Of a stretch of DNA of 64,000 bases, positions 26,172 through 38,396 are shown piece by piece. Both the position numbers and the translations under genes were made by a program. How positions within the stretch are numbered: position 1 is the stretch's first letter; every line of letters starts with the position of its first letter. The notes beneath the pieces are model-generated. The model was not told where the DNA came from and searched no databases. It saw nothing but the letters and a program-made list of their open reading frames with translations. The DNA comes from Adineta steineri (Eukaryota; Rotifera; Eurotatoria; Adinetida; Adinetidae): NCBI GenBank assembly GCA_905250115.1, contig CAJNOI010000191.1, forward strand, positions 1-64,000. The letters run 5' to 3'.

Positions 26172-27481
26172 ATGTCAAACAACGAACAAACAATTCAATT
26201 TCCTGTTGCCCTTAAACCATTACTAACCGATTTTGTTGTTAATGTATTACGGGAACGAATTCCATCAGATCAATTATCTTCATATGCTGTTCAATATTTT
26301 TCTGAAAGACAAAATCTTAAATCATATATACCAACAAATGATGATCAGGAAGAACAAACAGGTATATTTTTAACTAATCAAATAAGTGGTATGTCTCAAA
26401 AAAGTGATGATAGTACAAACAATGAAAAACAACGACGAAAATCTGTTTGGGGTGGTTCACCGGTATAATAAACAAACAAATAATTGAATATATATATATA
26501 TTTTATTTTTATTTAGGATCCAGATCGTGATTTAACAAATAAAGTTGTTATGAAAAGTCCTGATGTATTTGAAAAATTATGTAAAATGGTACAAGATACG
26601 GTTATATATGTTGGTGATGATCCATCACTTGTTAAACAATTCGTAAAATATTTAACACCAAAAAATGTTATTCAAAATGAAGAAATTATTCGACAAGGAG
26701 ATGAAGGAGATTATTTCTATTGTATTGAATCTGGTAAATATGATGTACTTGTTAATGGAAAAAAAGTATCCGAACTTGATAATAAAGTAATTCATCAATA
26801 ATTTATTTCAAAATTTATAAAATAAATTAATTTAGGGATGTTTTGGTGAAATTGCATTACTTTACAGGTATTCATATTTTTTAGACAGAGTACTGAGTAT
26901 TATATAATTCTTTTAGTCAACCACGCACAGCTACTGTAACAGCTAGAACCGATGGAAAACTTTGGTTAATTGATCGAGATACATTTTCAACATTAACTGT
27001 ATCATTTGCTATAAAACAACGTGAAAAATATTTAAAATTTCTTCATACAGTTAATTTTATTCAAATATTTTATTCACGTGGTTGGTTAAATGAAAATCGT
27101 TTAGAAGATTTAGCTGATGCACTTCGACCACGTTATTATTTAACAAATCAAATTATAATTGAACAAGGTGATATCGATGCATATGAAATGTTTTTTATTG
27201 AAAATGGTTCAGTTAAAGTAACACGAAAAGAAAAAGACGGAACAATACGTGAATTGAAAATACTTGGAACAGGAAAATGTTTTGGTGAATTAGCATTACT
27301 TGAAAATAAACCACGTTATGCAACAGTTACTGCACTTGAAAAATGTCGTTTAGCAACATTAGATGCTACATCATTTGAAAATTTACTTGGAATTGAATTA
27401 AAAACTAAACTAAAAGAATTTATTGATAAAGAATATGCTACAGGAACATTAGATGATAATACATCTCAAATAAAAAAATAA
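26172..27481 (+). CDS. cAMP-dependent protein kinase type II regulatory subunit
   Basis: Exons 26172-26462, 26517-26786, 26836-26867 and 26917-27481 encode 385 residues. The N-terminus (FPVALKPLLTDFVVNVLRER) fits the RII dimerisation/docking domain that binds A-kinase anchoring proteins. The inhibitor site is RRKSVWGG near residue 94; a serine at the phosphorylation position marks type II, which the catalytic subunit phosphorylates. Two cyclic-nucleotide-binding domains follow, with phosphate-binding cassettes FGEIALLYSQPRTATV and FGELALLENKPRYATV; both keep the essential Glu and Arg. Length is normal for the family. I start at the ATG of MSNNEQ; the frame is open 27 nt further upstream but has no ATG there. 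The next gene starts 49 bp after the stop. Confidence 0.95.
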
Positions 27482-27530
27482 GAGAATTTCTTTTGTTTGT
27501 TTTCAGATTATTTTTTTCTAGTAGAAATAA
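27482..27530 (+). promoter_or_regulatory. 49-bp intercistronic region with candidate trans-splice acceptor
   Basis: Between the PKA regulatory stop and the next ATG there is room for no ordinary promoter. The spacer has pyrimidine-rich tracts ending in TTTTCAG and TTTTTTTCTAG, the latter 11 nt before ATG. This is how downstream genes of trans-spliced operons look in nematodes and is consistent with spliced-leader use known in bdelloid rotifers. Confidence 0.5.
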
Positions 27531-28896
27531 ATGTCAGAAAGATATCGAAAAAGGTAATATTTAAAATATTATTTTAAATTAACTTTCTTGTTACATTCAG
27601 ACGTCCAAATGATTTAATGACTGTTAAAGAAGCGGCTCAGATTATTGAAAATGCTTGGTGTCGACATCGTGATAAACAAATGTTTCGATTGTTGAAACAT
27701 GCTGTATGTGCAGCTGAACATGCTCTATCAGATAATATTCTTCGACGAATAGCACCACGTGAAGCTGAACTATTACGTGATCCTAGTATGAATGTAAAAG
27801 TGAAATTTCGGTAAGTATTTATTAACTATCGAAGAAATAGATGAATCATTATCTTTTTCTAGTTTTGGTGGCACGGAATTTCCTCCGGTGATTTATTTTA
27901 AAATCTATGTACGTAATTTTAATGGTGCTCTTCCAAAATATGTTCATGGTAAAAAAATAATTAATGCCGATATGAACGTATGTTTTAACTACAACATTAA
28001 ATTAAACATATATTTATTGTTTTATGTAGAATAGGCTCGTGTAGCTGCATGTAAACAAATGGGAAATCGAAAATTTTATGAACAAATGCTTTCTGATTCA
28101 TTGCATGGCTCTGATGGACGAGCATCACATGAAATTGATGTTGTTACATTAAAAGATTATATGCAAGTAAGGATTCAAAAAAAACAAGTATTCATTTTTT
28201 TCCTTTTAATTAATTATATCTTAGTATTCAAGTTTACTTGATGAATTACCATCATATCTTGGTGGAAGAGCAAATCATTGGCGACGGCTAAATCTTGAAG
28301 GTTAGTTTTTTGTTTTATTATCGATTCATTTCGTTATTTCTTTTCATTAGATATTCCAAGATACACAATCTTTTATGATATTATGAGTTATATGGAATCC
28401 GGTAATATCACATCTGATTTACGAGATAAACTACCTATTCTACTTATTCAACCCTATTCTTCATCTGTACAATTACAACATATCGAATTACTCAAACAGA
28501 TTAAGTATAGATCAAAAAAAACATATTTTTATGATTATAATTCGATTATATAGATCAACACCAGTATCACGAACAAGTCGTACGAATTCTACATTTACAA
28601 AAAAAACATCACCAAGTGCACGTCGTTCTCGTCGTGCTGTTGAGAATGCATCAAAAATGCGTGAATCTTATTTAAAAACAGTATCGGAATCATTACCAAC
28701 AACTTTAATTCTTCAATATGAACAACAAATAGCAACAAATACAACTGAAAATGACCAATTAAGCAGTGGAATTAATGATACATTTATGAGTAAAGATGAA
28801 TTTAATGATGGTGAAGTTGATGCTCTTTATGCATGGACTGAAAAACTTCAATGGAATGATGATTTATTCAAAACAGATCGAATTCCAACAGCTTAA
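27531..28896 (+). CDS. CXorf58-like protein
   Basis: Seven exons (27531-27553, 27601-27810, 27863-27977, 28035-28166, 28225-28300, 28351-28504, 28554-28896) give 350 residues in one continuous frame. The order of motifs matches the vertebrate CXorf58 family: an IQ-like start (AAQIIENAWCRHRDKQMF), RLLKHAVCAAEHAL, EAELLRDPSMNVKVKFRFGG, EFPPVIYFKIY, ACKQMGNRKFYEQM, IDVVTLKDYMQ, YSSLLDELPSYLGGR, and IPRYTIFYDIMSYMESGNI. The biochemical role of this family is not established, though its distribution suggests ciliated or flagellated cells. The Ser/Arg-rich C-terminal tail is not conserved to my eye. It is probably co-transcribed with the PKA regulatory gene upstream. Confidence 0.85.
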
Positions 28897-29270
28897 CTAA
28901 TAACAAATTTTCTTTTTCTCTTTACATATTTAATGCTTTCTATCATGTCTGAAATGAGATCAGAAAAAAATAATAATTTTACACTTGAATGTGCGAATTG
29001 AACAAATGAATGATTGATGTCATGCATAATATACAACAGCTCGTCTCCTTCCTTCTCAACGTCATATGAGATGAGTCGATTAGGCGATTAATTTAGTTAC
29101 ATAGAGAAGTGAAATAGGATCAAATATATAAAAAATCTAACCAATAGATATTCGAGTAAGAGAGAGAAAAAGAGTGGATTAGTCAAATAGATCAATTAGA
29201 TTAATGTGTGAAATAACTGAATAATCTTTATCATATCTATCATTTGAAAATACGTAAGACAGTCAGTTAG
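28897..29270. other. Intergenic spacer
   Basis: 374 bp with no recognised feature beyond AT-rich sequence and a short GAGAGAAAAAGAG tract near 29160. Confidence 0.5.
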
Positions 29271-30472
29271 ATGTATGAAACTAACATGATTGAATATACA
29301 AATCGAAATAAAATGGAAGAAACAACTGCAAGAGTATTTGCTCGTTTACATCATATGAAAAGTGTATTATATAAAACAATTAAAAGTAAGAATATAGATC
29401 TTATCTTAAAACTATACAAGATTTGGTTTACATATCTTTATAAAAGATTAGTTTTGCACTATGTAGATATTTTACGATAGGAGAAGACAAATTCGTATAG
29501 GACTTTACTACTATATAGTAAAGATTGGTGAAAGTAGCACTTAACATACGAATTGAGAGTAAAATGAAACTGATACAATTCGATGAATGATATGTTTAAA
29601 GTAATGAAACATTATCTTCTTACAACGAGAATCGTTCGTTTCCTAGAGGTATATTCACGGCAGGAGATCAGTATGTTTAGCGAATCGATTATAACTAAAT
29701 AAAATCAGTAAATGTTCTTTAGAAATCTATAATTTTTCTTTCTATTTTAGAAACACCTAAATTTTGTGGTGGTATTACAAATCGAAATGGTACATATTGT
29801 TCTCCAACAAGTTATATTTCCACGACAGATAATGATGATGATGATGACAACTTATATGATCCGACAATTACATTAACTAATGTAAGTTATTGTTTGAAAA
29901 AAAAATTCTACTATAGTATTTTTTTCTCTTTCTAATAGATTACATCTGATGATACGATTTCATCTATCAGTGGAGATTCATTAGATTCTGGTGTGTCTGC
30001 ATTGAGTGACTTTTCACACTGTTCATTATTATCGTCAACATCATTGCTTCATCGTTCAGTGACACTACCACAATCATGTCATTTAAGGTGTGATCCATCC
30101 GTAATCAATTATGTTTCACATAATCTATTGACCACCGATTGTTCGGAATGTTTTCTTAATGAAATTGATGAATCATCATCTTCAACGCAATTACCATTAG
30201 CTGAAAGTAGTCGACGTTTTATTTATGAAAATGATCCAACTATTATTGCTGATGATGAAGATGAACAGATCGGTCCATTAACATCTACATTAGTCGATCG
30301 TTGGCATGTTGTAACGAAAAGTTATTCGGCAATATTTCGTCAAGATTTAACTGTACGAAAAAATGAATTAGTACAAGTGCTTCGTTGTACACATCCGCAC
30401 TGGGTTTGGGTACGAAATGAAGAAAGTGAAGAAGGTTATGTACCACAAGATTGTCTCGCAACTTCATCATGA
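29271..30472 (+). CDS. Protein with C-terminal SH3 domain
   Basis: Three exons, 29271-29385, 29751-29881 and 29939-30472, read through in frame to 259 residues. Residues about 200-257 form an SH3 domain: WHVVTKSYSAIF, the acidic RT-loop side LTVRKNELVQVLR, the paired tryptophans in HPHWVWVRNE, and GYVPQDCL as the closing ALYDY-type/GYxP elements. The rest is acidic, Ser/Thr-rich and probably disordered, with DDDDDN and DADDEDEQ-like stretches. SH3 domains bind proline-rich peptides. The partner and family are not identifiable from this sequence. The start is the first ATG of the frame; later ATGs at residues 6 and 15 (KMEETTARVF) are possible. Confidence 0.75.
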
Positions 30473-30824
30473 TCGTTTAAATGAACTAAAAACATCTTTT
30501 TTTTAAACTCGTAAATTGTATAAACATGAAAAATAGTATATTATCGATGTTTTAAAATATATAAATTTGATTATTCAAATAGTTTTTTCTTCTGAATTTC
30601 TAGAAAATTAATAGAAAGTGACACCATTTATGATAAGGAAGAGAACTGAAAGACTGATCATGTTGATCAGATTATTCTACGGTTATCGATAGTAACTGTG
30701 TTACAATCAGTTCGGTGTCTATCATCTTTAGAATATGAATGGTTTGTAAGAAAGAAATATGAAAAGATAATCATTGTTATTCATATTATACCGTACTGCC
30801 TGCCTAAGAATATTGACGCGTTAG

Positions 30825-31256
30825 CAGGGGTGTCCCGAAGTCCAAAACATTGGGGGGCCGTCAATGAATTTCGCGAGATTTTTTTAAATGTCTCAAAAAT
30901 ATTCCAAGCATTTTTGTAATTTTGCAGAAATTTTGGAAGATTTTCAAGATTTTTTTAAAAAATATCTTCAATGTATCCACAATTTTCAAAAAATTTTCAG
31001 CATCTTCTGAGTTTTTTTTAGATTTTCAAGATGTTCAAAAAAATTTCAATGATTTTTTTTAAAGTATATAAAAAATTTTGAAATTTTTTCGAGATTTAAA
31101 AAAAATCGCGATGTTTCTTGCAAATTTTTTCATAAATTTCAAGATTATTTCTAAAACTTTCCGAAAATGTTCATAAACTGGTGAGCAAAAAAAACAAAAT
31201 TTTCTAAGATTGGGGGGCTATCGCGGCCCCAAAGGCCCCCCATCTGGACACCCCTG
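30825..31256. mobile_element. hAT-type MITE with perfect 8-bp target duplication
   Basis: The terminal inverted repeats are CAGGGGTGTCC and GGACACCCCTG. The element is flanked by identical 8-bp copies CGCGTTAG at 30817-30824 and 31257-31264. The 8-bp duplication and CAG...CTG ends are diagnostic of the hAT superfamily. The inner sequence consists of degenerate short repeats around ATTTTCAAGATTTTTTT and has no coding capacity. It lies between the SH3 and hydroxylase genes. Confidence 0.93.
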
Positions 31257-31264
31257 CGCGTTAG

Positions 31265-31871
31265 TAGCCAGATGAGTTGATGATACAGTTATTGAAAAAT
31301 TTTTGAAATCTATATGACCAGTTAAAATATTATTTGATCAATACTTTTCCCTATTTTTCTGTTACATGTTAGTAAATACTGATGAGAATGAAACAACAAA
31401 ATATTACAATAAATTCGATCAATTTAATTGAACATCAATAAAGAGATGTTTCCACTTTAACATGATCATTTGTCACATATGTTAATATGTCATAATCAAT
31501 TTTCATGTTATATAAAAATTCTTCTAGATATTCGTTATCACTACAGATAAAATTTAGTCAAATAAGATTCGATCATTTGATTTCCATCATTACAGATTCT
31601 ATTGAGAAGTAAAAATGTTAGAAATAAATCAAATAAAAAATTTCATGCTCTAAACAACACACGTCAAAAACTGATTAATAATATCCACGCAATGTATAGA
31701 AAATAGTTTACTAAACGCTTATATTCAAGTTTTCTTTTAATCTTTTCGCCATGTGACTTCGTACGTGTTAATATATATATATCGAGATATATACACCCAC
31801 GTTTATTACAGCACTATTTTTGTCTGTCCTTCGAAACAATAACGATCCTTCCTTTTTTTACAATGTCAAAT
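31265..31871. other. Intergenic spacer upstream of the hydroxylase gene
   Basis: AT-rich, with an ATATATATATCGAGATATATA stretch near 31772-31792. No gene seen. Confidence 0.5.
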
Positions 31872-31883
31872 GACGCATGCGTC
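31872..31883. promoter_or_regulatory. NRF1-like palindrome GACGCATGCGTC
   Basis: A perfect 12-bp palindrome with the CGCATGCG core recognised by the NRF1/Ewg family, 81 bp upstream of the hydroxylase ATG and just upstream of its TATA box. CpG-containing 12-mers are rare in this AT-rich DNA. Confidence 0.45.
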
Positions 31884-31916
31884 TAGTAATTGCGTAAGTT
31901 ATGTGTAATCGAAATA

Positions 31917-31924
31917 TATAAAAG
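31917..31924 (+). promoter_or_regulatory. TATA box of the hydroxylase gene
   Basis: TATAAAAG lies 40-47 bp upstream of the ATG at 31964, a good match to the canonical core promoter element at normal spacing. Confidence 0.6.
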
Positions 31925-31963
31925 AACGGATGTGTTTGTTTTCGAATAAAGTAAAACGTCGAT

Positions 31964-33141
31964 ATGGCTGATGAAGGTTCTATTCAAAATTTAGAAGTTG
32001 AATGGCGTGATTTTTTAGTAGAATTTCATGCAAATACCGAAGAGGCTAAACAACGAATACAAAAAGTAAATAAATGACTTTTTTATGATAATATAAAATG
32101 TATATTATTTAAAGGTTGATCTTTTTCCTGATAAAAACATCGTTTGCTTTGTTCTTTATAAGACTTTTTCACCAGAAGAATGTCAATTTCTTATTGATTC
32201 AATAGAAAATATCGGTAATTATTTAATCGAAATATATTTTATTTGACTTTATAAAAAAATAGGTTTCAATAAACTTTTATACGGAGGAAATTATCGAACA
32301 AATACACGGTAAATATTTCATAAATTACAAAATAGAGTTTTTTTATTCATTTATATTTAGAACACAAATAGTTCAAAAATCGCTTGCAGATGAATTTTTA
32401 TTTCGTGTACAAGGTATAATTTCTATTTAAATTAAAATATATATCTGAAATAAAATTTTTAGATTTTCTACCAAAACAATGGCCTGGAAAAGATAATACA
32501 TCAAATTGGGATTTAATGAATCTTAATGAACAAATAAGAATTTGCAGGTATAATATGATAAGAATTTGAAAGTTAAAATACGGTATAATTCATGTAGATA
32601 CGAACCTGGTCAATATTTTGCTCCTCATTTCGATGGAATCTACAAACGATCTTATCAAGAACAAAGTCAGTTGACAATTATGGCATATCTTAATGATTCA
32701 TTTACTGGTGGTCATACAAATTTTCTTGATGAAACTACTAAACCACCTGCACTTACTCATGCATTAAAACCCGAAACTGGTATTTGGTTTTATTTCTAAA
32801 AAATTATCTTATTTTGATGAGAGCAAATTTTTTTAGGAATGGTTTTAATCTTTCAACATGAAATTTTTCATGAAGGTGAAGCCGTAATAACAGGGAAAAA
32901 GTATATTATGCGTAGGTAAGTAATTCAATAGATTAATTTTTAGTAGAGATCAATTCGTTTTTTTATAAATAGTGATGTTGTATATAAACGATTGTTAAGT
33001 GGACCAATGTCCAAAGAAGAACAAGAAGCAAGAGATTTACTTGCGGCAGCTGAACGTCATGAAGATCAATCAAATCATGAAGAAGCTACGAAATGTTATC
33101 GAAAAGCATTTAAATTATGGCCAGCTTTAGAAAAAGAATAA
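31964..33141 (+). CDS. 2-oxoglutarate/Fe(II) dioxygenase, prolyl-4-hydroxylase-like
   Basis: Eight exons (31964-32065, 32115-32214, 32263-32308, 32361-32413, 32463-32547, 32598-32779, 32837-32915, 32973-33141) encode 271 residues. The double-stranded beta-helix core is visible: YEPGQYFAPHFDG supplies the first His and Asp iron ligands, FTGGHTNFLDE follows, and IFHEGEAVITGKKYIMRSDV supplies the distal His and the Lys that binds 2-oxoglutarate. Enzymes of this type hydroxylate proline or related side chains using O2. There is no signal peptide, so it is likely cytosolic or nuclear rather than a collagen hydroxylase. The C-terminal 45 residues (AAERHEDQSNHEEATKCYRK) resemble a single TPR/MIT-like helical hairpin. 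A TATA box and NRF1-like palindrome lie upstream. Confidence 0.88.
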
Positions 33142-36100
33142 AATAAAAGACTAAATTTTTCATAGAAAATTATTCAACAATAAATTTAATAAATGTGAAT
33201 TCTTATCTAACATTTGTCATTTATCTTTCGTTTTAAATAAATATTTTTTTTATTAGTTCTGTACATTTCTATTTGTTAGCTAATGACATAAGCAGTATAT
33301 TTTATTTACCTTTGAATAGTGAACTATTTCATAGTGAGAGTATTTGAACAAAAAAAAAGAGATTTGTTTTTAGTTCTATCATAACTTATTTTCGTTTTTG
33401 GTATATTGACGTATAATACGTATTAAAAACAAAAATAATGCTTCGTCAGAGCATGCATCATTTATTTTGATAAATGAATATGTGCTTTAGTTTGAGTCAT
33501 CGTTATACGTATGATGTTAGAAAACTAAAACAACACCACCACTGCAACGTGCTTGAGTATTATCAATCTCTAAAGATTACAGAAATAGATTCTTTTTATT
33601 ATAATAAAAGTAAATACAATAAGAGAAGCACTTGTTAATTCAAAGGCATTCATCGTTCAGTTTAATATCGATGAAAAAGGTTCTATTTAGTTTGTTATTG
33701 TTTATAATGATCGTATTGAAGTAACGCATTCTGTCTGTATGTCTTCATTTTAATATTGATGGCATTGATGACCTTGTATTTGAAGGATTTTCTTCATGTA
33801 TAGATTGAACATCATTACATGTTAGTAGTGATACAGGTACAATTCTTGTGAAGTCTCTTATTAAATACATTATGAAAATTCAATACTAGATAAAGAGAAT
33901 CAAATTAACATGGTATTGAACAATAAACTAATCGTCAAAAACCAAAACGAGAAATAACACTAATTGTTCATATAGTAAATTAGAACAGTGATATTGCTTT
34001 GAAAATATTCTATTTAGTTATTAATTGTTCATGAAGTGCTAGATATATAATGTTCGTGATAATAGTATTGAAATATCATGATCAAAAATTCAACTTACAT
34101 ATTACATATAGACAAATTAAAAATCAACAGAATGGACCAGATGTATAGTTATCGTTGTCAATAACAGCCTCATGTTTTGCGATGCACTACCAAAATACCT
34201 TTCTCTAAATGAAGTGGAGCACCAAAATCTCGCTCATCAGCCATTGAGATCTCCCAGACTAGCTTTTCCCATGAATCCATTGTTGATGCCTATAATTCTA
34301 ATTTAACTTATATAATTATACCAAAACTAGCAATAAATACACTTAATAAACAACTTCTAGCTGGATCAGCATCTGTATTTATATGTAGATAATTATTGTG
34401 TCACACATAGTTCGATTGATAATGTTTGTTCATATGATATTAGGTACAGATGTAAGTGTTAAAGTGGATTATAAACCAATAAAAAAAGTCACTGATATCC
34501 AAAGTTTTATTTCTAAAACATATCTTATTAATATGAAATTGACTAAAACTATCTTTAACATTCGATGAAAAGATTCGTAGCTAAATTAATATTATTTGAT
34601 TTACAATTAAAAGAAAAAGATTCTGATTGTTACTTTACAAGCAAAAAGTGAATGTCACCTACCACATGAACATACTATTGAATAATGAAAAGATACAAAT
34701 TTAACTTCGTATACCGATCGCTTTTATGATATATTATGCAATCAACTATATATATATATATATGTATGTTATAACCTAATAAAAAATAGATGTCTATCGT
34801 CTATTCTAGTAAATATAATGCTGTTTTGTATTCTAAGATAAAATATAAAATGTTGGATTCAAATTCAACTAGAGGTTTGAATAGGCAATGAAATATGCTA
34901 TTCCGCGATGATTTATGTAGATAAAAGATTTTTTTAATAGCTAGAATTCATACTATAATAGAAATACTAATATTGAGCCTTATATATTATCACACATGTG
35001 AGAATAAAGTGATCAACTGATTTGTAGGTTATATGCGAATGTGGATGGTGCTTTACAGGTACCCGAAGATTGTGTAGAAACTATTTTTGAATAATTTATT
35101 TCAACGAACATAAGCTTTCGAACACAATAAATAGTCGTTGCATTTTAAACATGTTTCTTTACCATAATACTTTTCTAGAATTTTAATATTAGTTGCATTC
35201 AATATGATAGTTTATTCGTTGTTCAACTTTTGAGTTAGAAATTTATTATGACTAATAAATCGAAAAACATACTATTTCTATAATTTCTCATGTTACGATT
35301 GACTATCATCAGAATAATAAAGTACAATTAACAGAAATGATCAGATTTGAAACTTTGATACCGTAAATTCATAGTTTATCAACAAGTAAGAATACTATTT
35401 TTAATTCTAAACTAATTTTCAATCGTAGATTTTGGTGATTGACTTGTAAATATACATAATATAAATTCGTTATTTATTTTACAAATCTTTCTGAAAGACA
35501 GATTTCATAGTATCTATTTTCCATCGAATTTAATGTAAATTGATCATCATTTTTCAAGTATATTGAAAACGATTTTCAACCGTATGGTTTGAATTTTTTG
35601 TTCATAAATTTTAGATATAATTGACGTTAAAATAATACGATTTTAATGTTTCATCATTCAATCGAAAGATGAAAATGATTCAATCAATTGAATTTGTATC
35701 TATCATTATTCAATATTCACTAATAATTATGTAAACATAATTCAAATAATTGTGATTAAAACAATACTTGTTTAAAACACAAACATTCATAGAATTATTT
35801 TGCTCAGTGATTCTAGTTGATCAACAAAATTAGACTTAAAAGATTATCAAAACTACATTTTCTAAAATTATTTTAATTATTTTTTATTAATTTAAATTTA
35901 GCATGAATGTCATCAATATATTTTTCTATAATATTTTTTTGCTTCATTAAAAGACATGACCAGTGTATATTTCAATGACATCATATTATGTTTTCTGCTT
36001 TTTTCATTTCTCATATAATTACAATCCTTATCAACCCACGCGTCATCTTATTGCCGTCAAGCATTCACGCATAACGTCCGCCTGTACGTTTTTGTTACAG

Positions 36101-36669
36101 TATAGCATTTATGAAGAAAAAAAACCGATAGTTGCATGTTTCTCTCCTTTTTCATTTTTTTTTTCAAAGTATCTACCTCTAACATAACTATATTTAGGCA
36201 TGCTTGAGCGAACTCGCATTGCCCATTATACATGTATGTATATGAATTGCCTTCGCGATTTGATTTTTTTTGTGTATAGGTGTGATATCATAGTCATGCT
36301 TTTTTTTTGGAGGTTTTTACCTTTTTTTCGTAATTTTTTTCTGTCCGTCCGATAGAACATATACTTTTGGTTTTTCTTTTTTCTTCGGGAAAGAGAGATA
36401 TGTATGTATAAGTTGTTTTCTTTTTTTTCTCTTCTCTCCTCTTCTCTTTTTTTCGATCAACAAAACACAACAAAGACGAAAAGAGAGGACGAGAGAGAGA
36501 GAGAAAAAAACGTAAAGAGCGAGTGTATTGGACCGTGTTTAGGAAAGAAATATTGTACACAAGACTCATAAGGAATTGGTGTTAATGAGAAGGATTACAA
36601 TACAAAAATTCCTTCTTTTCTTTTCTAGATTAAGTCGTAGATTGAACTTTTTTTGTGTATAATAGCATC
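33142..36669. other. 3.5-kb intergenic region with possible gene relics
   Basis: Mostly AT-rich sequence without open frames. Two stretches look less random. On the minus strand 34280-34170 reads 36 codons including WEKLVWEISMADERDFGAPL. On the plus strand near 34445-34560 an open stretch includes GTDVSVKVDYKPIKK. Neither extends into flanking exons and I recognise neither, so they may be decayed gene pieces. A TA microsatellite lies near 34748-34765. Pyrimidine/purine-rich tracts (GAGAGAGAGAG) lie near 36490. Confidence 0.35.
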
Positions 36670-37148
36670 ATGTCTCTGCGACCTCGACCATACGCATCTG
36701 TTAATCGATATGCAGTGTAAGTTTATTTGAAATTTTAAATAATATTATACTAAAGAGTATAAATTTTTTAGGCGAAGACCAACATTTATTCCACGACCAG
36801 CTGTTGTAGGTCCCCGACCCGCCGCAGGCGGTGGCATGAATGGTTTAATCGGTGGCTTAGCTTGTCCATTACTCTGTCTTGGTTGTCTAGCCGCATTATC
36901 CTTACTTGGTCTTTTTGCTACAATGATAGCAGCTGCAGCATATATGAGTATGTGTATAACTGATTTTAATATAAAAGTGTATTTCAATTCCTTTCGTATT
37001 TTTATTAGATCAAATCCAAAAACAAATTCGTAAAAATGCTTCAGGTGATGGTACAATGGTAGAACTCAATTTTATGGTTCTTTTCAGTGCTCTTCTCTGC
37101 TCAGTTTATGTATTATGTAAACATCGTCGAAGTGTTGCTAGCACCTGA
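36670..37148 (+). CDS. Small two-TM Gly/Cys-rich protein, paralogue 1
   Basis: Exons 36670-36716, 36772-36947 and 37009-37148 encode 120 residues. An Arg/Pro-rich N-terminus (MSLRPRPYASVNRYAVRRP) leads to GPRPAAGGGMNGLIGGL and then a cysteine-containing membrane segment (CPLLCLGCLAALSLLGLFAT). A short charged loop (NQIQKQIRKNASGDG) follows, then a second TM (ELNFMVLFSALLCSVYVLCK) and a basic tail. I do not recognise a family. A homologue with the same three-exon plan and intron phases follows 1.2 kb downstream. The 3' flank has a CGT trinucleotide run at 37328-37342, also seen after the paralogue. Confidence 0.8.
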
Positions 37149-38396
37149 GTGGTGAACGAACTATAAAAAATCTATTTAAACGTCGTTATACACATTTGAA
37201 TAAGAAAAACGCATATTTTTTTTTGCAACACAACTATATTTTTCCTTTTTTTTATATTTTGCGCGCCAGAAAAACAAGTCTTTTTTTTTTGAACAGGTAC
37301 AATCAGTTTTAATATAAAAACGTCAATCGTCGTCGTCGTCGTTATTATTACTTTTTCTTGAAATATAAAATAAAAATGCTGCTAAATTGTTTTTATTATT
37401 ACACACATATCTACATTTGTTTGACTGATTTTCTGTCGCTTGTCTATTTTTGTCTATGAATTATAAAAACGAAAGATAAACAACAAAAAAAAAGGCCTTT
37501 CTATCTATACATATATTGTTATTCTAACGGAGATTAGACCAAGAATTATGTCTAAAAAATTTGAATAAATACGAAAAAGAGGAAAAGATACACGTTCTGT
37601 TCATTAAAACCAAATCAAATTAATGATTCATTCATATTAATAAATTCAATTAACTAATTTGCTTAGACACAATACAGTTCGATATTTTTATTTAACATTT
37701 ATCTATTGGATTTTTTTTTCGTGTTCTGTCGAAACATCTACGATCATCATATTTGAGTTTTGCTATCAAGGACAATTCTCATATACGTGCTTGTATATTT
37801 CATAGAAGAAAAAACCTGCCGTTCTTTTTCATACGCGCATGCGCGTTTACCCTGCTACGTTACGCATGATATATTTTTTTTTGCATTTTCTTTTTTTGTC
37901 ATATGTATACATACATATTCATCATGAAATACGGAGGCTGATGTGCATAACTTGTTTCTCTCTTTTAAAAAGGTTTCTTTTTTGTCGTCGACGTAGGTAA
38001 AATACTTTTTTTTCTATCTTATAAGTCATGCACATTGATGAGAAATATATTAGTTCCTCTCTTGTACTAAACACGAAGGAAAAAAATGCCGTCAACCATG
38101 ACGTGAGTGTATAGGGATGCGTCTCCTTCAGATGATAGAATATAGATAGAAGGAGAGAGAGGGAGAGAGAAGCAGAGTGTGAAGAAATACAGTGGCGTAT
38201 TTTTTTCAAACAATAATAACTATCGAGTGCTATATACTTGTGCATGTATGAGAAAGGAAAAGAGAGTGCATATGAGAAGATTCAGTATTGGCTATTTGTT
38301 TTTTTTAAAAGAACAAAAAATATTTCTCTATTTTTTTAATAAATCATTAAACATTCCTATAGTTTTTTAGATCGCTGGCCATCCTAAAATAACAAG
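37149..38396. other. Spacer between the two small membrane protein genes
   Basis: Contains the 3' region of the upstream gene with a CGTCGTCGT run (37328-37342), an AATAAA-like site near 37563, an NRF1-type palindrome (37835-37844) and a GAGAGAGAGGGAGAGAGA tract near 38152-38170. Several long open frames here are low-complexity and not convincing. Confidence 0.5.
37835..37844. promoter_or_regulatory. NRF1-type palindrome GCGCATGCGC
   Basis: An exact copy of the NRF1/Ewg core palindrome, within the longer palindrome ACGCGCATGCGCGT. It lies about 550 bp upstream of the second small membrane protein gene. It stands out in a strongly AT-rich context. Confidence 0.45.

Noticed and set aside
34170-34280. 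36-codon minus-strand stretch as a real gene
   Set aside because: It looks protein-like but no neighbouring exon continues it; kept only as a possible relic within the spacer entry.
36294-36569. 91-codon minus-strand frame
   Set aside because: Composed of Lys/Glu/Arg and Ser/Phe runs from purine-pyrimidine tracts; no credible protein.
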